64,000 nt of DNA, from the NCBI GenBank assembly GCA_944472155.2, contig OX235273.1, forward strand, positions 5,553,204 to 5,617,203, in the 5' to 3' direction. This DNA comes from Trichobilharzia szidati. Lineage: Eukaryota > Platyhelminthes > Trematoda > Strigeidida > Schistosomatidae. The translations under genes and the position numbers were made by a program. Shown piece after piece: positions 42,905 through 54,419 of the stretch. The first letter of the stretch is position 1. Each line of letters begins with the position of its first letter. The notes under the pieces are model-generated. The model was not told the origin of the DNA. It saw only the letters and a list, made by a program, of their open reading frames with translations, and did not search any database.

Positions 42905-44045
42905 CTGTATTGGATCTTTTTGATTGGACAGTGGTAACCAGCATCAACAGCTGTATGACAACGCCACGTGTCAGGCGATCCACAACGGAGAAATGAGCGA
43001 GGTATCTGAAGTGCATACAGGAATAATACACGGCTGCCTATTATCACGGATGATATTCCTAATTGTGGTTGACTGGATTATGCGGGAGACTGTGCGTTAG
43101 GAATGAGAAGACAGCAACACTTCGAACCGATAAGAATACTCCAGAAGATCTGGATTTCGCGTGTGGATGACTTATGTTTAATGTCACATAAACTCGAAGA
43201 CGTTGAAAATCAACAAACTGGTTGAAGAGGCAGTCAGTGAAGACAGGATTGCAGGTGAACGTAGAGAAGATGGAGGTGATGAAGATAACCAAGTGGCTGT
43301 GACAGCGACAACAACAACCAGCACCAATCATTATCAACGCGAGAGATTTGAAAGAGGTTATTTCCTTCACTTGTCTTGCCAGGAAGCATTGTTTCAACCG
43401 CAGCCAGTTGAACGGATGAAGATGTTAAAGTCAGCCAGCCAGGATCGGAAAGTTAAGATATGCCTTCACATCACTCTGAAACCAGTGTAGAAATCTTCTG
43501 CACACAATCAGCGCAAAGAGCAATACTCGGATTTTCAACATAAATGTGAAGTCAGGCAGTTAGCCAATTCTTTACACAGGTCAGAAACTTGGCCAGCGTG
43601 TTACGAAATGGATTTCCAACAAGTTACAGACTTTGATGAACAGCTGTCAACTTCGTCCGCTCCATGCTTAGGATCAAATGGCTGTATAGGTGGCCAGAAA
43701 GAATAAGTAGCAAGGAACTCTTCAGTGGAAGAAACCAACCAAGAGCTAATCATTCAACGAATATTTAGAAGAAAATGGAGATGGGTCGGTCAGGCGTATG
43801 TTGAGGAGGCCATCGAATGACATCTCGCATAACAGAGTCCATAGCTGGAGTGGAACCTACATGAGAAGCGACGAGTGGGTGTGAGAATGACATGGAGGAG
43901 ATTGTGTGAGTTGGAGGGGAAATGAGAGATAATGGACGATCGTGGAGCCAACCAGATGAAGAGGACAGCAGAAAAAAGAAAAACATGTAGATGTGTTTTT
44001 TAAGCCATATGATCTTCCATTCGGAACCCGAGAGAATAATAATAG
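42905..44045 (+). pseudogene. RTE-I LINE, RT C-terminal half, decayed
   Basis: Order of landmarks: catcaacagctgtatgacaa, atacacggctgcctattatc, agaagatctggatttcgcgt (DFADD region), gcaggtgaacgtagagaaga, agcatcgtttcaac-like block at 43385, aatatttagaagaaaatgga (KWRW), then gatcttccattcggaacccg with (aat)n. Frames break repeatedly. Confidence 0.82.
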
Positions 44046-44094
44046 ATACGAAAGAATACATATCATGGCATTTTACAGCTAATTTATGTACTTA

Positions 44095-44560
44095 TATTCG
44101 GATTCGAAGGCGACGCCCACTTTGACCAGTGTAGTGTTTATCTCAATTCATGCAATTTCTTTTGTAAACGGTATTGATCTTATATTTCTTTCTATTGGAC
44201 CTTTTGGTCCTATGTCTATTTCAAGTGGTCTTAGTATTCTAACCATTATTTCATAGGCATCCTTCTTATTTTTACGAGTTGATCGCGTATTGGTATCAGT
44301 TAGAGAACCACTAAAAACGAAGGAGCACTGAACAGCTGTTTCATGCTAGTTTGGGAATCACCGGCAGTACGCATCCACTGGGGTTCGAACCAAGTCTTGT
44401 GGTCTTTGATGGTGGTTTTATACTGGTAATTCCTTTTGACTTGAAACATTGTTTGGCGAAATTACATGGAAATTCATTCTTCTTGAAGACAGTTAGTAGA
44501 TACTTCAATTCTATTCTCTTCAACAGTGGAGTGTTACAGTACGCTACAAATCCTGTTATC
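44095..44560 (-). pseudogene. PLE fragment interrupted by SINE A
   Basis: The minus strand right of the SINE: LLKRIELKYLLTVFKKNEFP, CNFAKQCFKSKGITSIKPPS (the NGYP.KFI block of PLEs). Left of it, 44095-44270 gives the GIY-YIG-side remnant (cattggtcaaagtgggcgtc). The SINE A insert is at 44275-44400. A detached PLE-type 3' tag follows at 44630-44715 (+). Confidence 0.72.
44275..44400 (-). repeat. SINE A fragment inside a PLE
   Basis: gagttgatcgcgtattggta, tcagttagagaaccactaaa, gctgtttcatgctagtttgg, B-box complement ggggttcgaacca. The head beyond the B-box is missing. Confidence 0.78.
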
Positions 44561-44727
44561 ATGTCATTCATATGAAATTCAAACAGCTACACTTTTTATA
44601 TTATAACCTGAACCGAAGGTGTTGTTTGGAATGACAATGAAAGCACCACAGTTACATCAACATCAACGAAATAAAAATCATCCATCTGAGCTATAAATCT
44701 TCTCCATTAACAGACATTTTGTTACTA

Positions 44728-45030
44728 TTATGATTATTTATTATTGTTTCCTTTAATTCCTAGAGAAACATAGGGCCTCAGCCGCACGTCTGCATTGCGT
44801 TCGGTTCTCTGCCAACATTTACATCACCTGGCTCCAAGTCTGCCCACATGCTTTCATCTCTTCTCCGCATCAGCCCCCTCCTCCATGTCACTCTAGCATC
44901 GGCGACCAACTCGCCACTTCCCTTTCAGGTTCCACTCGATCTATGGCCTGGAGTGTGATGTCACTCACTTGATGGTTTGTTTTCTCAGAGTATGGCCAAT
45001 CAACCTCCATTTCTTCCTGCATATGTGTTG
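44728..45030 (-). mobile_element. RTE-I LINE 3' fragment
   Basis: Left end attatttattattgtttcct is the tail; then gttctctgccaacatttaca, ccaactcgccacttcccttt, ggttccactcgatctatgg and ccaatcaacctccatttctt (KWRW complement). Mirrors 39310-39560. Abuts the Sm-alpha-like repeat. Confidence 0.82.
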
Positions 45031-45070
45031 TTTTGTTACTACTTATATTATCCTTAGTAGTAAGGATACT

Positions 45071-45475
45071 CACAACTTTAACTAGTGGATGGTGACTAGC
45101 AGTGGAATCCAGGATGCGCATTTCGTCCTATTTGGGACTCGTCGTCCGGATGTACCTGCATTCCCTGGTGAGTGATGATGTTTCCATCGAGGCTCGAACC
45201 CAGTGCCCATAGTTTCAGACGCCAAAGCGTTATCCACTAGACCACTTGGGCCACGGGAGCCCACCACCTCTTGTGCAACGGGTCGTATAAATAATTTAAT
45301 TGAACTTTAGATTTTCCTATCTATTGATTGGACCGAAGTGCTCGGTCTCAGGGTTGACGTGTCGGCTTCTTGTGCAGATGCTTCGACGATGTCTGGGCAT
45401 GTAATCAGAACTTAATCGGTGTATGGTGACTAGCAGTGGAATCCGGGATGCGCATTTCGTCGTATTTTGGACTCA
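45071..45475 (-). repeat. Sm-alpha-like repeat, full unit plus part of a second hammerhead (334-bp period)
   Basis: Reverse strand: tRNA-like head TGGTCTAGTGGATAACGC (A-box) and GGGTTCGAGCCTC (B-box), a body, and a hammerhead (45107-45151). A second, truncated hammerhead lies at 45425-45470. The matching strings ggtgactagc start at 45091 and 45425, 334 bp apart. This layout (pol III promoter plus hammerhead, tandem units) is that of the Schistosoma Sm-alpha satellite/SINE family, known to encode active hammerheads. Confidence 0.88.
45107..45151 (-). ncRNA. Sm-alpha-type hammerhead, core mutated
   Basis: Helix I AUCCGG/CUGGAU (one G-U pair), core ACGACGA, helix II GUCC/GGAC with loop CAAAUA, GAAA, helix III AU/AU with loop GCGC, C17. 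Core positions C3 and U4 differ from CUGANGA, so cleavage is not expected. Confidence 0.82.
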
Positions 45476-46284
45476 CAACCGTTTAAAAATAATTGTATTT
45501 GTAAAATCTCAGTGAAATTGAAATAAGTAATTCCAACGTTTCCTGTGTTCGACAATCTGGTTCGAACTTCTTCAGGGAAATTAATCGAAATTAACATAAC
45601 AAAGGTCTATATATAAAAGGAACATCACTTGTTTTAAAAACTTTGTCCAATCATATGAGTCATGAAACAGGTATCAACATGCATAATAAACAAAACTATA
45701 TCAACTGTGATCAAAATTTGACATCAGAGTTTCTTATATTAGTCTACTTTTGTTAAACACTTTAAACAGAGTGTACTTTTTATCAGATTACGTTCAACTA
45801 AAATTTCATGGTCGTAGATAACTGAAAATGAAAATATGTGTGTATATGCATTATACAATGGTGTGTGTAGGGGGGGGGGGGAAATGTCGTACAACATTTG
45901 TTAGCCTCTCCATACGAAGATATAGACAATCAGGAATTTTGATCAAGTATGATTAATCAGTGATACAAATGCATCTTTTTCTTTATTAACCAGGATTTGC
46001 TAGACATCAGCTAACACACATCACACCTTCACGTCTGTTCAAAATTTTGGGATACACCAATATATGTAGGGCTTCTGCAGTCAGTCTTCCTTTATACGAA
46101 CCGAAACCTTTCTGTAGAACCTTAGTCCTATCAAGGTCGATTGTGTGTCACGTTTCTGTCGAATGCAGTACAAACGCTGTTCTGTTTTCTAGCTTCTTCA
46201 AGTCTACAGAGGTCTTTGAACCACCTTTAGATAATGTTCATGCTTTTTAACTCTTATATTTAACTGCCGAGGAGTCTCTTACAT
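45476..46284. other. Unassigned stretch
   Basis: A poly-G run at 45868-45880. At 46020-46250 a short ORF (67 codons) without motif. No repeat family recognised apart from a possible LINE leader. Confidence 0.35.
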
Positions 46285-46425
46285 TGGTGGCACAGCGGTT
46301 AGGACTCTAGCCAACCATGCATATGGTACGGGGTTCGATCCCCTGCCAACACACTCTGCTAAATTTGGGCTACCGATATCACATTCTTAAAATTCCATAC
46401 TTGTACCAAAACTATATATATGTAC
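46285..46425 (+). repeat. SINE C copy
   Basis: Head ttggtggcacagcggttagg, B-box ggggttcgatcccctgcc, shortened body aaatttgggctaccgatatc, attccatacttgtaccaaaa. The ccgatatctatggtcggcc block is deleted. Confidence 0.8.
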
Positions 46426-46865
46426 GAATTTACAGTCCCCAAGTTGATCTGATACACACAATTCTGTTGGTTTTTCTTCTTATATATCATCCCTAACCTT
46501 CAGCGGTAATGAGGGTAAGGTGTTACTTGCACGTAACTACACTCATGTCATGATTGTTAAGGATTCGCTTTATCTCATCCAATGTTTCTTTGGGGTAAGG
46601 AATCACCGTTGTATTAACCCAATTCTTAGCAACAGGTTTCGATCCATCCATATCTTCGCAACTGTTGTTTAAGCCTCCTCATAGCATATTATTTCTTTAG
46701 TAATCATTCGTCCTTAGCTGTATATCTTGATAATAAAGTCCCTTCTGTGAACGATTCCTGGGATGTTTGACTACAACATAAGACTGAAATTTCTAATTAC
46801 CGCATCAGTAGGACTAAATAGTTGAGAAGAGACAGACTAAAGAAACTTCGGTATTATATAACTAC
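46426..46865. other. Unassigned stretch
   Basis: No feature recognised. Leads up to the inverted 5' end of the RTE-II copy. Confidence 0.35.
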
Positions 46866-47725
46866 ACGCCCTTTGATCGATAGTCGAATATCACGTCTAC
46901 GCCAGAGACGGCGTAAACTGGCATATGCGAAACTAGCCCTCTGAAGAAATCTCAGCACGAATACAGAGGGCTAGTTTCGCATATTCCAGTTTACGCCGTC
47001 TCTGGCGTAGACGTGATATCCGACTATCGACCAAAGGCAGTGTGTACTGCTCAACAGTCCGCTCCGTCCTCCTTTATGGCTGTGAGACCTGGCCATTAAG
47101 AGCGGAAAACATGAAAAGACTAGCTGTCTTTGATCATAGGTGCCTGCGTTCTGTCTCCCGTGTGAAGTGGTATAATAGGGTGATCAATGTCCAGGTTAGG
47201 TGTCGAGGTCTAGGTAAGAAGTGGGAATCAATCGACGAGGCTGTGAAATTACATCGACTGAGATGGTTAGGACATGTGTTATGTATGCGTAGTCATCGCC
47301 TTCCTCGACGGGCGATGTTAGCTGACATAGGGTCACGCTGGAAAAGAGCTAGTGGCGGTTAAACCAAAACATGGCACCAGTCAATGAAATCTACAGCAGT
47401 TAATCTAAGCCACGTAGGAAGGTGTAGACTTCCTGGTTGGGGTCCTCAGGACGGTAAAAACCAATGGTTGGAAACAATTGGTGATATGGCTCAGAATCGT
47501 TCTCAATGGCGCAGAAGCATTCACTCCTTGTAGGTTATAACATCTCATAAAACTACATTGCTCTTCGTTATTACTACTTCTTTGTCTCACACCTCTGTTT
47601 ACTGTCTCTAATATGCATTTCTCCTACTTTCTTCTCTTCCTTTGTGTGCTACATGGAGGTAGTGTGGTGACTTGAACTGGAGCACATATGTGCAAAGTTC
47701 TATGTCGAAAACCGACAAACAAATA
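46866..47725 (+). mobile_element. RTE-II LINE with a 5' inverted (hairpin) end
   Basis: The + part encodes SVLLYGCETWPLRAENMKRL, AVFDHRCLRSVSRVKWYNRV, LHRLRWLGHVLCMRSHRLPR, RAMLADIGSRWKRASGG, then the KTWHQSMKSTAV region and 3' UTR to aaagttctatgtcgaaaacc. It is preceded by an inverted duplicate of its own first ~75 bp (46868-46942 against 46965-47038). The 106-codon piece 47042-47362 has no stop. Among the least decayed RTE-II copies here. Confidence 0.9.
46868..47038. repeat. Perfect-looking 74-bp inverted repeat at LINE 5' end
   Basis: Left arm 46868-46942 and right arm 46965-47038 are almost perfect reverse complements (gtctacgccagagacggcgt / acgccgtctctggcgtagac), with a 22-nt spacer. 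Only a few mismatches. Confidence 0.93.
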
Positions 47726-47739
47726 ATTACTCTATCAGG

Positions 47740-48054
47740 ACACATCACCAGTGAAAGTGAAATATCAGCGGAACTACTGACCATAACAAAGCGGGGATTA
47801 GGGTAGCATTCAAATTCATATTTACCTACTCAGGTACAAGCTCCGTAGGTTAATGGATCCTACAGATCCCATTAAACAAAATAATTTATTTCAAAAAATA
47901 CCATGTAATCACTGTGACGTCAACCACACTGATCAGTCCAGAAGATCAGAATCATCAGTCAGATTATCGGAACATAAGCGCAGATATGACTGACGCCTGA
48001 AGGATGAATAGTCTTGAGAAAAACTCACCAATCACAATGAATGTAATAAGATAC
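47740..48054 (+). mobile_element. PLE-like endonuclease remnant (tentative)
   Basis: Frame pieces: IPCNHCDVNHTDQSRRSESS and VRLSEHKRRYD resemble the Cys/GIY-YIG block (C..C....Y.GQ..R....R..EH) of PLE nucleases. Short and decayed, so held at low confidence. Confidence 0.4.
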
Positions 48055-48485
48055 AACCAATCAAGCTAATTCCCTACAAAAAACCAATATTTGTAAATTC
48101 TTCCGATTCTTACTGGCGACTGGCCCTATCCAAGTAGGTTCTAGTGGGTTGCCGTGACCAGTAGGATGAAACAGGTTGAAGGTGAGGCAGTAACTCATCG
48201 AAAAAGACATTGCGAAACGGCCATACCCTATCATGAATTGGCAGAAGTTAGAATTCATGGGCCTGCCATTTGATCGGGTCCCAGTGACTTAATGGTCTAC
48301 GAGCTCAATGGCCTTGTAATCAGGAGGTCGTGGGTTCGAACCCTGGTGGGTGCGTAATGCTGAAGAAACTCAAACTATGAAGGGGTTGGTGGGTTTTCCA
48401 ATGGTTCTCTAACTGATTTCAGCTCATGATGAAATCCTTCAACACATCAAACCAAGTCCCTACAAAAATCAATACTTGAAAATTA
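48055..48485 (+). repeat. SINE A copy with tail-like sequence at both ends
   Basis: The left end cctacaaaaaaccaatattt precedes the 5' region (gcgactggccctatccaagt), and the right end gtccctacaaaaatcaatac closes the element, i.e. the same tail motif at both ends about 430 bp apart. A-box gtgacttaatggtctacgag, B-box gggttcgaaccctgg, decayed hammerhead (gctgaagaaactcaaactat). Confidence 0.87.
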
Positions 48486-48594
48486 AACATTACGTTGGGA
48501 TAGAGCTACAATTCTAATAAGTGGTACAGGTAGGTGGAGGGAGAGACTGAACACTGAATCTTTGTTCATAACCCCCTCCGTATGAAAACCAATT

Positions 48595-49320
48595 AAATAA
48601 ATATGAGTGAGTAAAACTTCATTCAACAGCTGTGTGATAATGTCACATGTCAAGTGATCCACAACGCAAAACTCAGCCAAGCCTTTAAAGTGAGACAAGC
48701 CTTCCTGTTGTCACCAATGATATTCCTAATTGTTATGGGCTAGATTCGGTGGAACACAATATGTGGGGAGTGTGACGACAGGAATATACTGAACTGCGTT
48801 GGTGGTATAGCGGTTAGGACGCTCGCCGACCATGCACATAGTCCGGGGTTCGATCTCCTGCCGACGCACTCCTTTACCTCACTAAGCCAGAAATAAAGCT
48901 GGTGAAGAGGAAAGTTTGGGCATGAGGCTAGCAACCCCATCCTGTAAAATAAACACTGCTATAGAAACTTCAAGCCAACCAGCTTGAAGCCCTATGTTCC
49001 ACTGGGGAACGTGAAGGACAAAAAAAAGATAAGAAGACTCCAGAAGACTTGATCGATTTTCGCCTAGTGTTACAGAAGAACTGGATACCGAAGACAGGAT
49101 TTCAGGTGAACATAGGGAAGATGCAGGTGATGAACAACAAGAAGCTGCAATCACTAACAACAGAATAAATTCGAAAGAGGACACTTCCCTTACTTATCTA
49201 GTCACCATTGTTTCAACAACAGCTTACTGCACTGATGAGGATGTCAAAACCAGAATCGTAAAGGCTAGACAGAGAATGTCATCATTCTGAAGTCATTTTG
49301 GAAACGATAGAAAGGGTGAC
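48595..49320 (+). pseudogene. RTE-I LINE interrupted by SINE B
   Basis: Left part: ttcaacagctgtgtgataat, gatccacaacgcaaaactca, ccttcctgttgtcaccaatg, tattcctaattgttatgggc. Right part (49035-49320): agaagactccagaagacttg, ggataccgaagacaggattt, caggtgaacatagggaagat. The two halves align to consecutive parts of the copy at 42940-43400. SINE B lies between (48796-49026). Confidence 0.82.
48796..49026 (+). repeat. SINE B copy inserted in an RTE-I LINE
   Basis: Head cgttggtggtatagcggtta, B-box ccggggttcgatctcctgcc, ctcctttacctcactaagcc, ggcatgaggctagcaacccc, gttccactggggaacgtgaa and a poly-A end. The best-conserved SINE B, so probably recent. Confidence 0.92.
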
Positions 49321-49785
49321 ACCATAGAATTACAGAAAAATGAACAATGAAAGGGTCGATTCACTATGCTAATTACATAGTAACTTATATGTTTCACGTC
49401 TAACAGTGTCTTCATCACATAAAATACGGGCTAAGTACGGTATTGTAGAATTTTTGTACTTAGTGGTTCGAGCATATAATTTCTTATATTGACTTCTCGT
49501 TCTACCTGATGAGATACAAGGGGATAATTGTGAATAAAGAGGGTGCAGAGGGTCTGACAGTACGGCCTTTGCCCAATTTTTACAGGAATTTACGTGTCTC
49601 TCGACTATGGTATTGGCGAGATCACGCAGTGGCAAACCACAAGCCCTACTCACAGCATTTAATACCCTTCGTAAAACGGCATAGTCTTTTTTAAGAAGCC
49701 CAGGAAAGATTAATGGAGAACAATAAAGTAAAATGGGTAAAATACAGGAGTTTAAAAATCGCAGAACTAAAGGTTGGCTGATACC
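49321..49785 (-). mobile_element. CR1-like LINE, C-terminal fragment
   Basis: The minus strand encodes LRFLNSCILPILLYCSPLIF, PGLLKKDYAVLRRVLNAVSR, LPLRDLANTIVERHVNSCKN, QLSPCISSGRTRSQYKKLYA and VRRETYKLLCN, with a stop. Over 130 codons without interruption. Same family as 8752-9024 (+). The first codons of the open frame (49821 side) come from SINE A. Confidence 0.8.
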
Positions 49786-49860
49786 TACCTGAATAGGGCC
49801 AGTCGCCGATGAGCATCTCATTGATATTCAAGTATTGGTTTGTGGGGATTTAGTTGATTG
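49786..49860 (-). repeat. SINE A 5' piece, minus half of an inverted pair
   Basis: ccagtcgccgatgagcatct, cattgatattcaagtattgg and tttgtggggatttagttgat: a tail-to-head junction in reverse orientation, cut at the switch to the + copy. Confidence 0.8.
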
Positions 49861-50058
49861 TGCGAGCTCGCCTTGCGACCAGAAGGTCCTGGGTTCGAAC
49901 CCCGTTGGCTGTGTACTTATGAAGAGTCCCAAACTAGAACGAAACAGCTGTCCAGTACTGCTAGCTGGTTTTCCAGTGGTTCTCTAACTGATGTCAGCTC
50001 ATGATGAAATCCTGTAACCAATCAACCAATTCCTTACAAACCAATACTTGATTGTCTC
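49861..50058 (+). repeat. SINE A copy, plus half, with hammerhead-like fold
   Basis: gcgagctcgccttgcgacca (head starts after the A-box), gggttcgaaccccg (B-box), GUACUU AUGAAGA GUCC CAAACUA GAAC GAAAC AGCU GUC CAGUAC. Helix II has one mismatch, helix III and GUC are kept, A3 as in other copies. Tail through accaatacttgattg. Confidence 0.87.
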
Positions 50059-50061
50059 TGA

Positions 50062-50420
50062 AAACTTCAATCAGTAACTGTCTTCTCTGGATCCATGCTT
50101 AAAATACGATAGCCGACAGAAAACACTCTAGAAACCAACCAGTCAAAAACCTACTGCTCTGGAAATATTCCTAATAAATTAGAGATGGATCAGGCACCGG
50201 TTGACGCGACTGTTGGGTGACACCGCACGGCAGGCCCTGTAATAGAACCTGAGTCGGAAACGACGACTTAAGTGTCACTTCGACGGTGAAATAGAGGGGA
50301 TCGTATGAGATGTAATTTTATAGGGCAAGGTAAAGAGGATTCCAGAAAAAAGAACAAAGTGTAGGTGTGGTGTCTGCAGCACTATGTTTCACTTGGAATC
50401 CACTGGAATAATGACTTACT
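50062..50420 (+). pseudogene. RTE-I LINE 3' fragment, decayed
   Basis: tcagtaactgtcttctctgg, caaaaacctactgctctgga, ttagagatggatcaggcacc (KWRW block), ggtgacaccgcacggcaggc, tatgtttcacttggaatcca. No frame survives. Confidence 0.75.
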
Positions 50421-50974
50421 TAGACGACTAAAATAATAAAAGCAATCAAGAGAATTTACAAAATTATGCTCAGTAATTCAAGCAGGCCATCATCTACTAT
50501 GTACACCGAAATAAAATACAGTTTTTTCCCCTATTAGAAGAAATAAAAGCAATTAGACCATTTTATCAGATTAAACTGTCCATGGCGGTACTGCTGATCA
50601 GGCATCTCCAGTGTAGACTAGCTAATAAATGTATAGAGATGTAACGAATGTTACAAAACTGTTTGTTACATTGTGTTAGTGTACTGTTCTGAGGGAATTT
50701 ACTTTCATCTGTGTAGAGTAGATTGGACCATAGCTGCAAAAGAATGAAAGCGATACATTCAGGCGGGCGAATGAAATGACAGTGAAGAAAAAACACAACA
50801 TAGAGCTTTTTTATTCCTCAAAAAATTATGAAGCATTTTTTTCTCGCACGCATATATTTAAGTTTATCCTCCAACTCTGCATACTACTTACGAGTAGATA
50901 TAAAATATTATTCTAAAAAATTGTTTTGTATTGAATGAACAAAATAACAATATTAAATAACTTTATCATAGTGG
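50421..50974. other. Unassigned stretch
   Basis: No repeat or exon recognised. Confidence 0.4.
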
Positions 50975-51318
50975 TTATATTGGCCGGAAAGGATCAGCAA
51001 CAAAGATCTCTGGGAGCGAACCAACCAGGAACCGATTGTGAAACAAATACGCAGGAAGAAATGGAGATGGATTGGCCATACTCTGAGGAAACCAGCAAGT
51101 GACATCACTACACCCTCGAGTGGAACCCGAAAGGGAAGCGACTAGTTGGTCGTCCAAGGGTGACCTGGAGGAGGTCATGTGAAGAGGAGATGAAAATGTG
51201 TGGGCAGACTTGGAGCTAGGTGAAGACTCTAGCAGAGAACCGAACGCAATGGAGACGCACGACTGAAGCCCTATGTTCCTCTAGGGGAATTAAAGGAAAC
51301 AATGATAATAATAATCTC
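50975..51318 (+). mobile_element. RTE-I LINE 3' fragment
   Basis: ccggaaaggatcagcaacaa, agcgaaccaaccaggaaccg, agaaatggagatggattggc, tcgagtggaacccgaaaggg, aagccctatgttcctctagg then an (aat)n tail (51300-51315). Close to 39310-39640 on the opposite strand. Confidence 0.85.
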
Positions 51319-51719
51319 ACTAATGTTCAGTAGACATCTTTCTGACAGGATTGTGTCTGATTCACTTACTGTTTATATGAAAATTAACTCAGCTAACCAC
51401 ATATATTTCCAGGTTGCTGCAAAAACAAATAAAACAGTTAGGTCAAACATGCACTATACTTATAAAGCCACAAATGTTAATCACACGTTAGCCAGTAAAG
51501 GCGAATCAGAATTATATTAGGAGATGTATTGTGGAAAAAGTATGAGATGGACGGTACTCAGAGGGATTTATCCATGCGTTCATTTGAACAAGTACCTGTG
51601 TGAATGAGTAAAGAGGTAACCATATGTGTAAATAGTGCAGTCTTAGCCCAATTGGTAGATACTAGTCACTCAATAAAACCAGAGCAGGCGTAGTCGGTTA
51701 TCTACCGTGTTGCTGATAA
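51319..51719. other. Unassigned stretch with a 72-codon ORF
   Basis: ORF 51302-51520 begins in the LINE tail and lacks motifs. A tRNA-like string (gcagtcttagcccaattggt) at 51630 may be an old SINE head. Confidence 0.3.
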
Positions 51720-53440
51720 TCAATTTAGAAGGGAATGACTCCGTCTACTATCTGTAAATGAAGCGGTTGCAATCAATACCGGGATACCTGGCCTTTGTAT
51801 ACAGAAGAAATGTGTTCAACCGGTGTGTTTACCTAAGCGTACAATCAGGTCAATTAATCCTGCATTAACATTGGGAGTTAAATTTTCTACCTAATATTGA
51901 GAATTGAAACACCTAATGAAATCTTGTGATCACTCCATCAATTCTGCTATCCAATTTCTAGAGGAAATCAGAGACATCCAAACAGATCACCAATAAATAA
52001 TGAAATCCTTCGACGTCACAACATTATATACCTCAATTGAACAGAAACTAGCAAAAGAGACCATTGAGCGATTACTCAGCAATGAAAGACACTCCCCACA
52101 ACAATCAAAAATGCAACACACAAGTTGGATGGAGTGCATAAACCTATGCTTAACAACGTACTTCCAATTCAACGGCCAAATACATGAACAAGCTAAGGGA
52201 ACACCCATGGGATCGCCTTTATCAGGATTGATTGCAGAAGCAGTGATGCAAAGGCTCGAAACATAATCCGATCAAAGATCAAACCCAAAATTTGGATACG
52301 TTACGTAGATGTCACATTTGTAATAATCAAAAGAAGCGAGTTGGATAAGATTCACAACTTAATAAACAACGTCTTCAACGACACCAAATTCACAAGAGAA
52401 GAGGAATCCTAGAGCAAAACCGCATTTTTCGACGCCTTAGTCAAGCAAACAACCACAAGAAGGTGAGAAACTTAGCTTCATAGAAAATCAACTCACACAA
52501 ACCAAGTACTCGATTACAACAGCAACCATCCAATAACACACAAAAGGAATTGTATGAAAACACTATTGAAGAGAGCCAGTCAGGACTCATTGCAGCACTC
52601 CCACCTTAAGGAAAATTGAAGAAAGATATCTCATGGACACCTTCTAAAAGAATGGATATCCACAGAATTTTATCAAAAGATATATACCCCAACGCCAACC
52701 TATCAAATCAAAGGCCCCCAAGAAAAGCACGAACAAAATAGACCTACCATATATAAAGGTCATCTCAGAAATTACCACAAGTCTCTTCGATCCTTTAGGA
52801 ATTGACGTCACACACAAACCAACAAACTCACTTCACTCAGCTGGCCCTGTATCAACCAAAAGACTCAACAACGAAAGAAGATAAAACCGACATCACATAC
52901 AAAATAAACTGTAACAACTACGAAAACACTATATTGGCCAAATTGGACGTCTCCTTCGTTTTCGAATCCATGAACATACGCTAGCCGTCGAAAGACATGA
53001 CATCCACTCCCTCATATTGCCTCACTGCATACAGACAAGCATAGACATCAGTTTGACTCAGAAAACGTTCAAATATTAGACAGAGGAAATACCAAGAATG
53101 CTAGAGAATTTTCAGAAGCTTGGCATTCCAGTGAATCATCAATCAATAGACACATTGAGATAGACAAAATTTACCAACCGACAAGAAGGAAATCTCATAC
53201 ACAGAGGGTCAAAGTTCAAGTCAAGGAAACAATCAGTACCAATATCAGAAGTAGCCTACAGGGTGTGAAAACACACAATAACAACCGAAGTGACTAATGG
53301 TGAACTCGTAGAGAAATTTAAAAGCTCACTTCAACAAATTGAAGTATGATGCACTGAAGACGTTGCTTAGTAGGGCGTTGAAAGCTTCACAAATTAACTA
53401 TCCAGCTCAGAGAACAAAACCACATCAAAATATTTTTTCT
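51720..53440 (+). pseudogene. PLE, RT and endonuclease, decayed
   Basis: First 51740-51840 resembles a PLE nuclease C-terminus (NEAVAINTGIPGLCIQKKCV), possibly from an upstream unit, hinting at a tandem PLE. Then the RT: IKHLMKSCDHSINSAIQFL-like, MKSFDVTTLYTSIEQKLAKE, YFQFNGQIHEQAKGTPMGSP, LSGLIAEAVMQRLE (52000-52266), a decayed IRYVDVTFVIIKRSELDKI, SFLDALV-like, NGYPQNFIKR, LIPYIKVISEITTSLF-like, KINCNNYENTILAKLDVSF (decayed GIY-YIG), and the 3' tag gaagacgttgcttagtaggg. GTPMGSPLSGLIAE is the signature of PLE RTs. Confidence 0.88.
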
Positions 53441-54419
53441 CTTTTTTCTTTTGTTTCATTGAATAAGGTTCGTTGTATACCTTTCGTGACTTGTTCACGT
53501 TCCTCATTATTATTTCCATTACCTTAGTTTTACATAATGCTTCTTTCAACTTGTCATCATATAATTACTCAATCCTGTTCATTTCATTTCCCTGAGTTTA
53601 TTATTATTATTATCTGATAATTGTTCACCTATAGTCCTTTCATTTTTATAGCTTACCATCGTTATCATTTCAGGATCATCCTTATTGTTATTTCTCACCC
53701 TTGAACTTACGTCTAATCTATCTCATTTGCTGATTTATTTCTCTGTAGTATTCACACTGTCTCACGTACCACTGATTATGCTCACCCTTGAAACCTGTAC
53801 TCTTGTTGACTGTATATATACACACAAACACACATCATTAAATTATTTGATCCCACTTTAACTCACGCTCTTATAGATCATGCATATTCTAATCGATATC
53901 ACAGCCTAACTGACTATTGTTCCATCTCATCTTATACTTCTTCCAAAATACACCTTCTGATATAATTCTCATTTGCCTTTTACTTGCTAATGTATGCTAA
54001 AAATCAATTGATTTATGATTGTAGAACCTAGAGAAGAAACCACAGTTGAAACCACAATTATTCGTTCTATTTTTGTTGTGAATATTTTATTACGGGGATA
54101 TTCAAGTTAGTATACAAATAGAATCGTCTAATTCAAGTAAAAATATTCATTCAGACATCTATAAAACACAAAATAATAATAGAAATTCCTTTTCTCGCTC
54201 TATAATCATATATGCATGTTTATATACATAGAATATTCTAGATTAGTAGTCAATAACAATATTAGTGTTTTCTAAATAATATCGATTTGTAAAGTAAGAT
54301 CACAATGGAATTACCACAGTTCATTAAAGATGCTTAAATTATAATGATAACAAAGATATAGTAGCAAATAGAATATCAACTAAAATTAGGAAAATTCCAC
54401 AAAAATTCAGGATCATTCA
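53441..54419. other. Unassigned stretch, maybe LINE or PLE 3' UTR
   Basis: T/C-rich text (ttttttctcttttttctttt) with (tta)n at 53599-53611, resembling LINE 3' UTR of the CR1-like type, but no body abuts it. At 54020-54070 a PLE-like end string (gattgtagaacctagagaag, gttgaaaccacaat) is visible. Confidence 0.35.
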
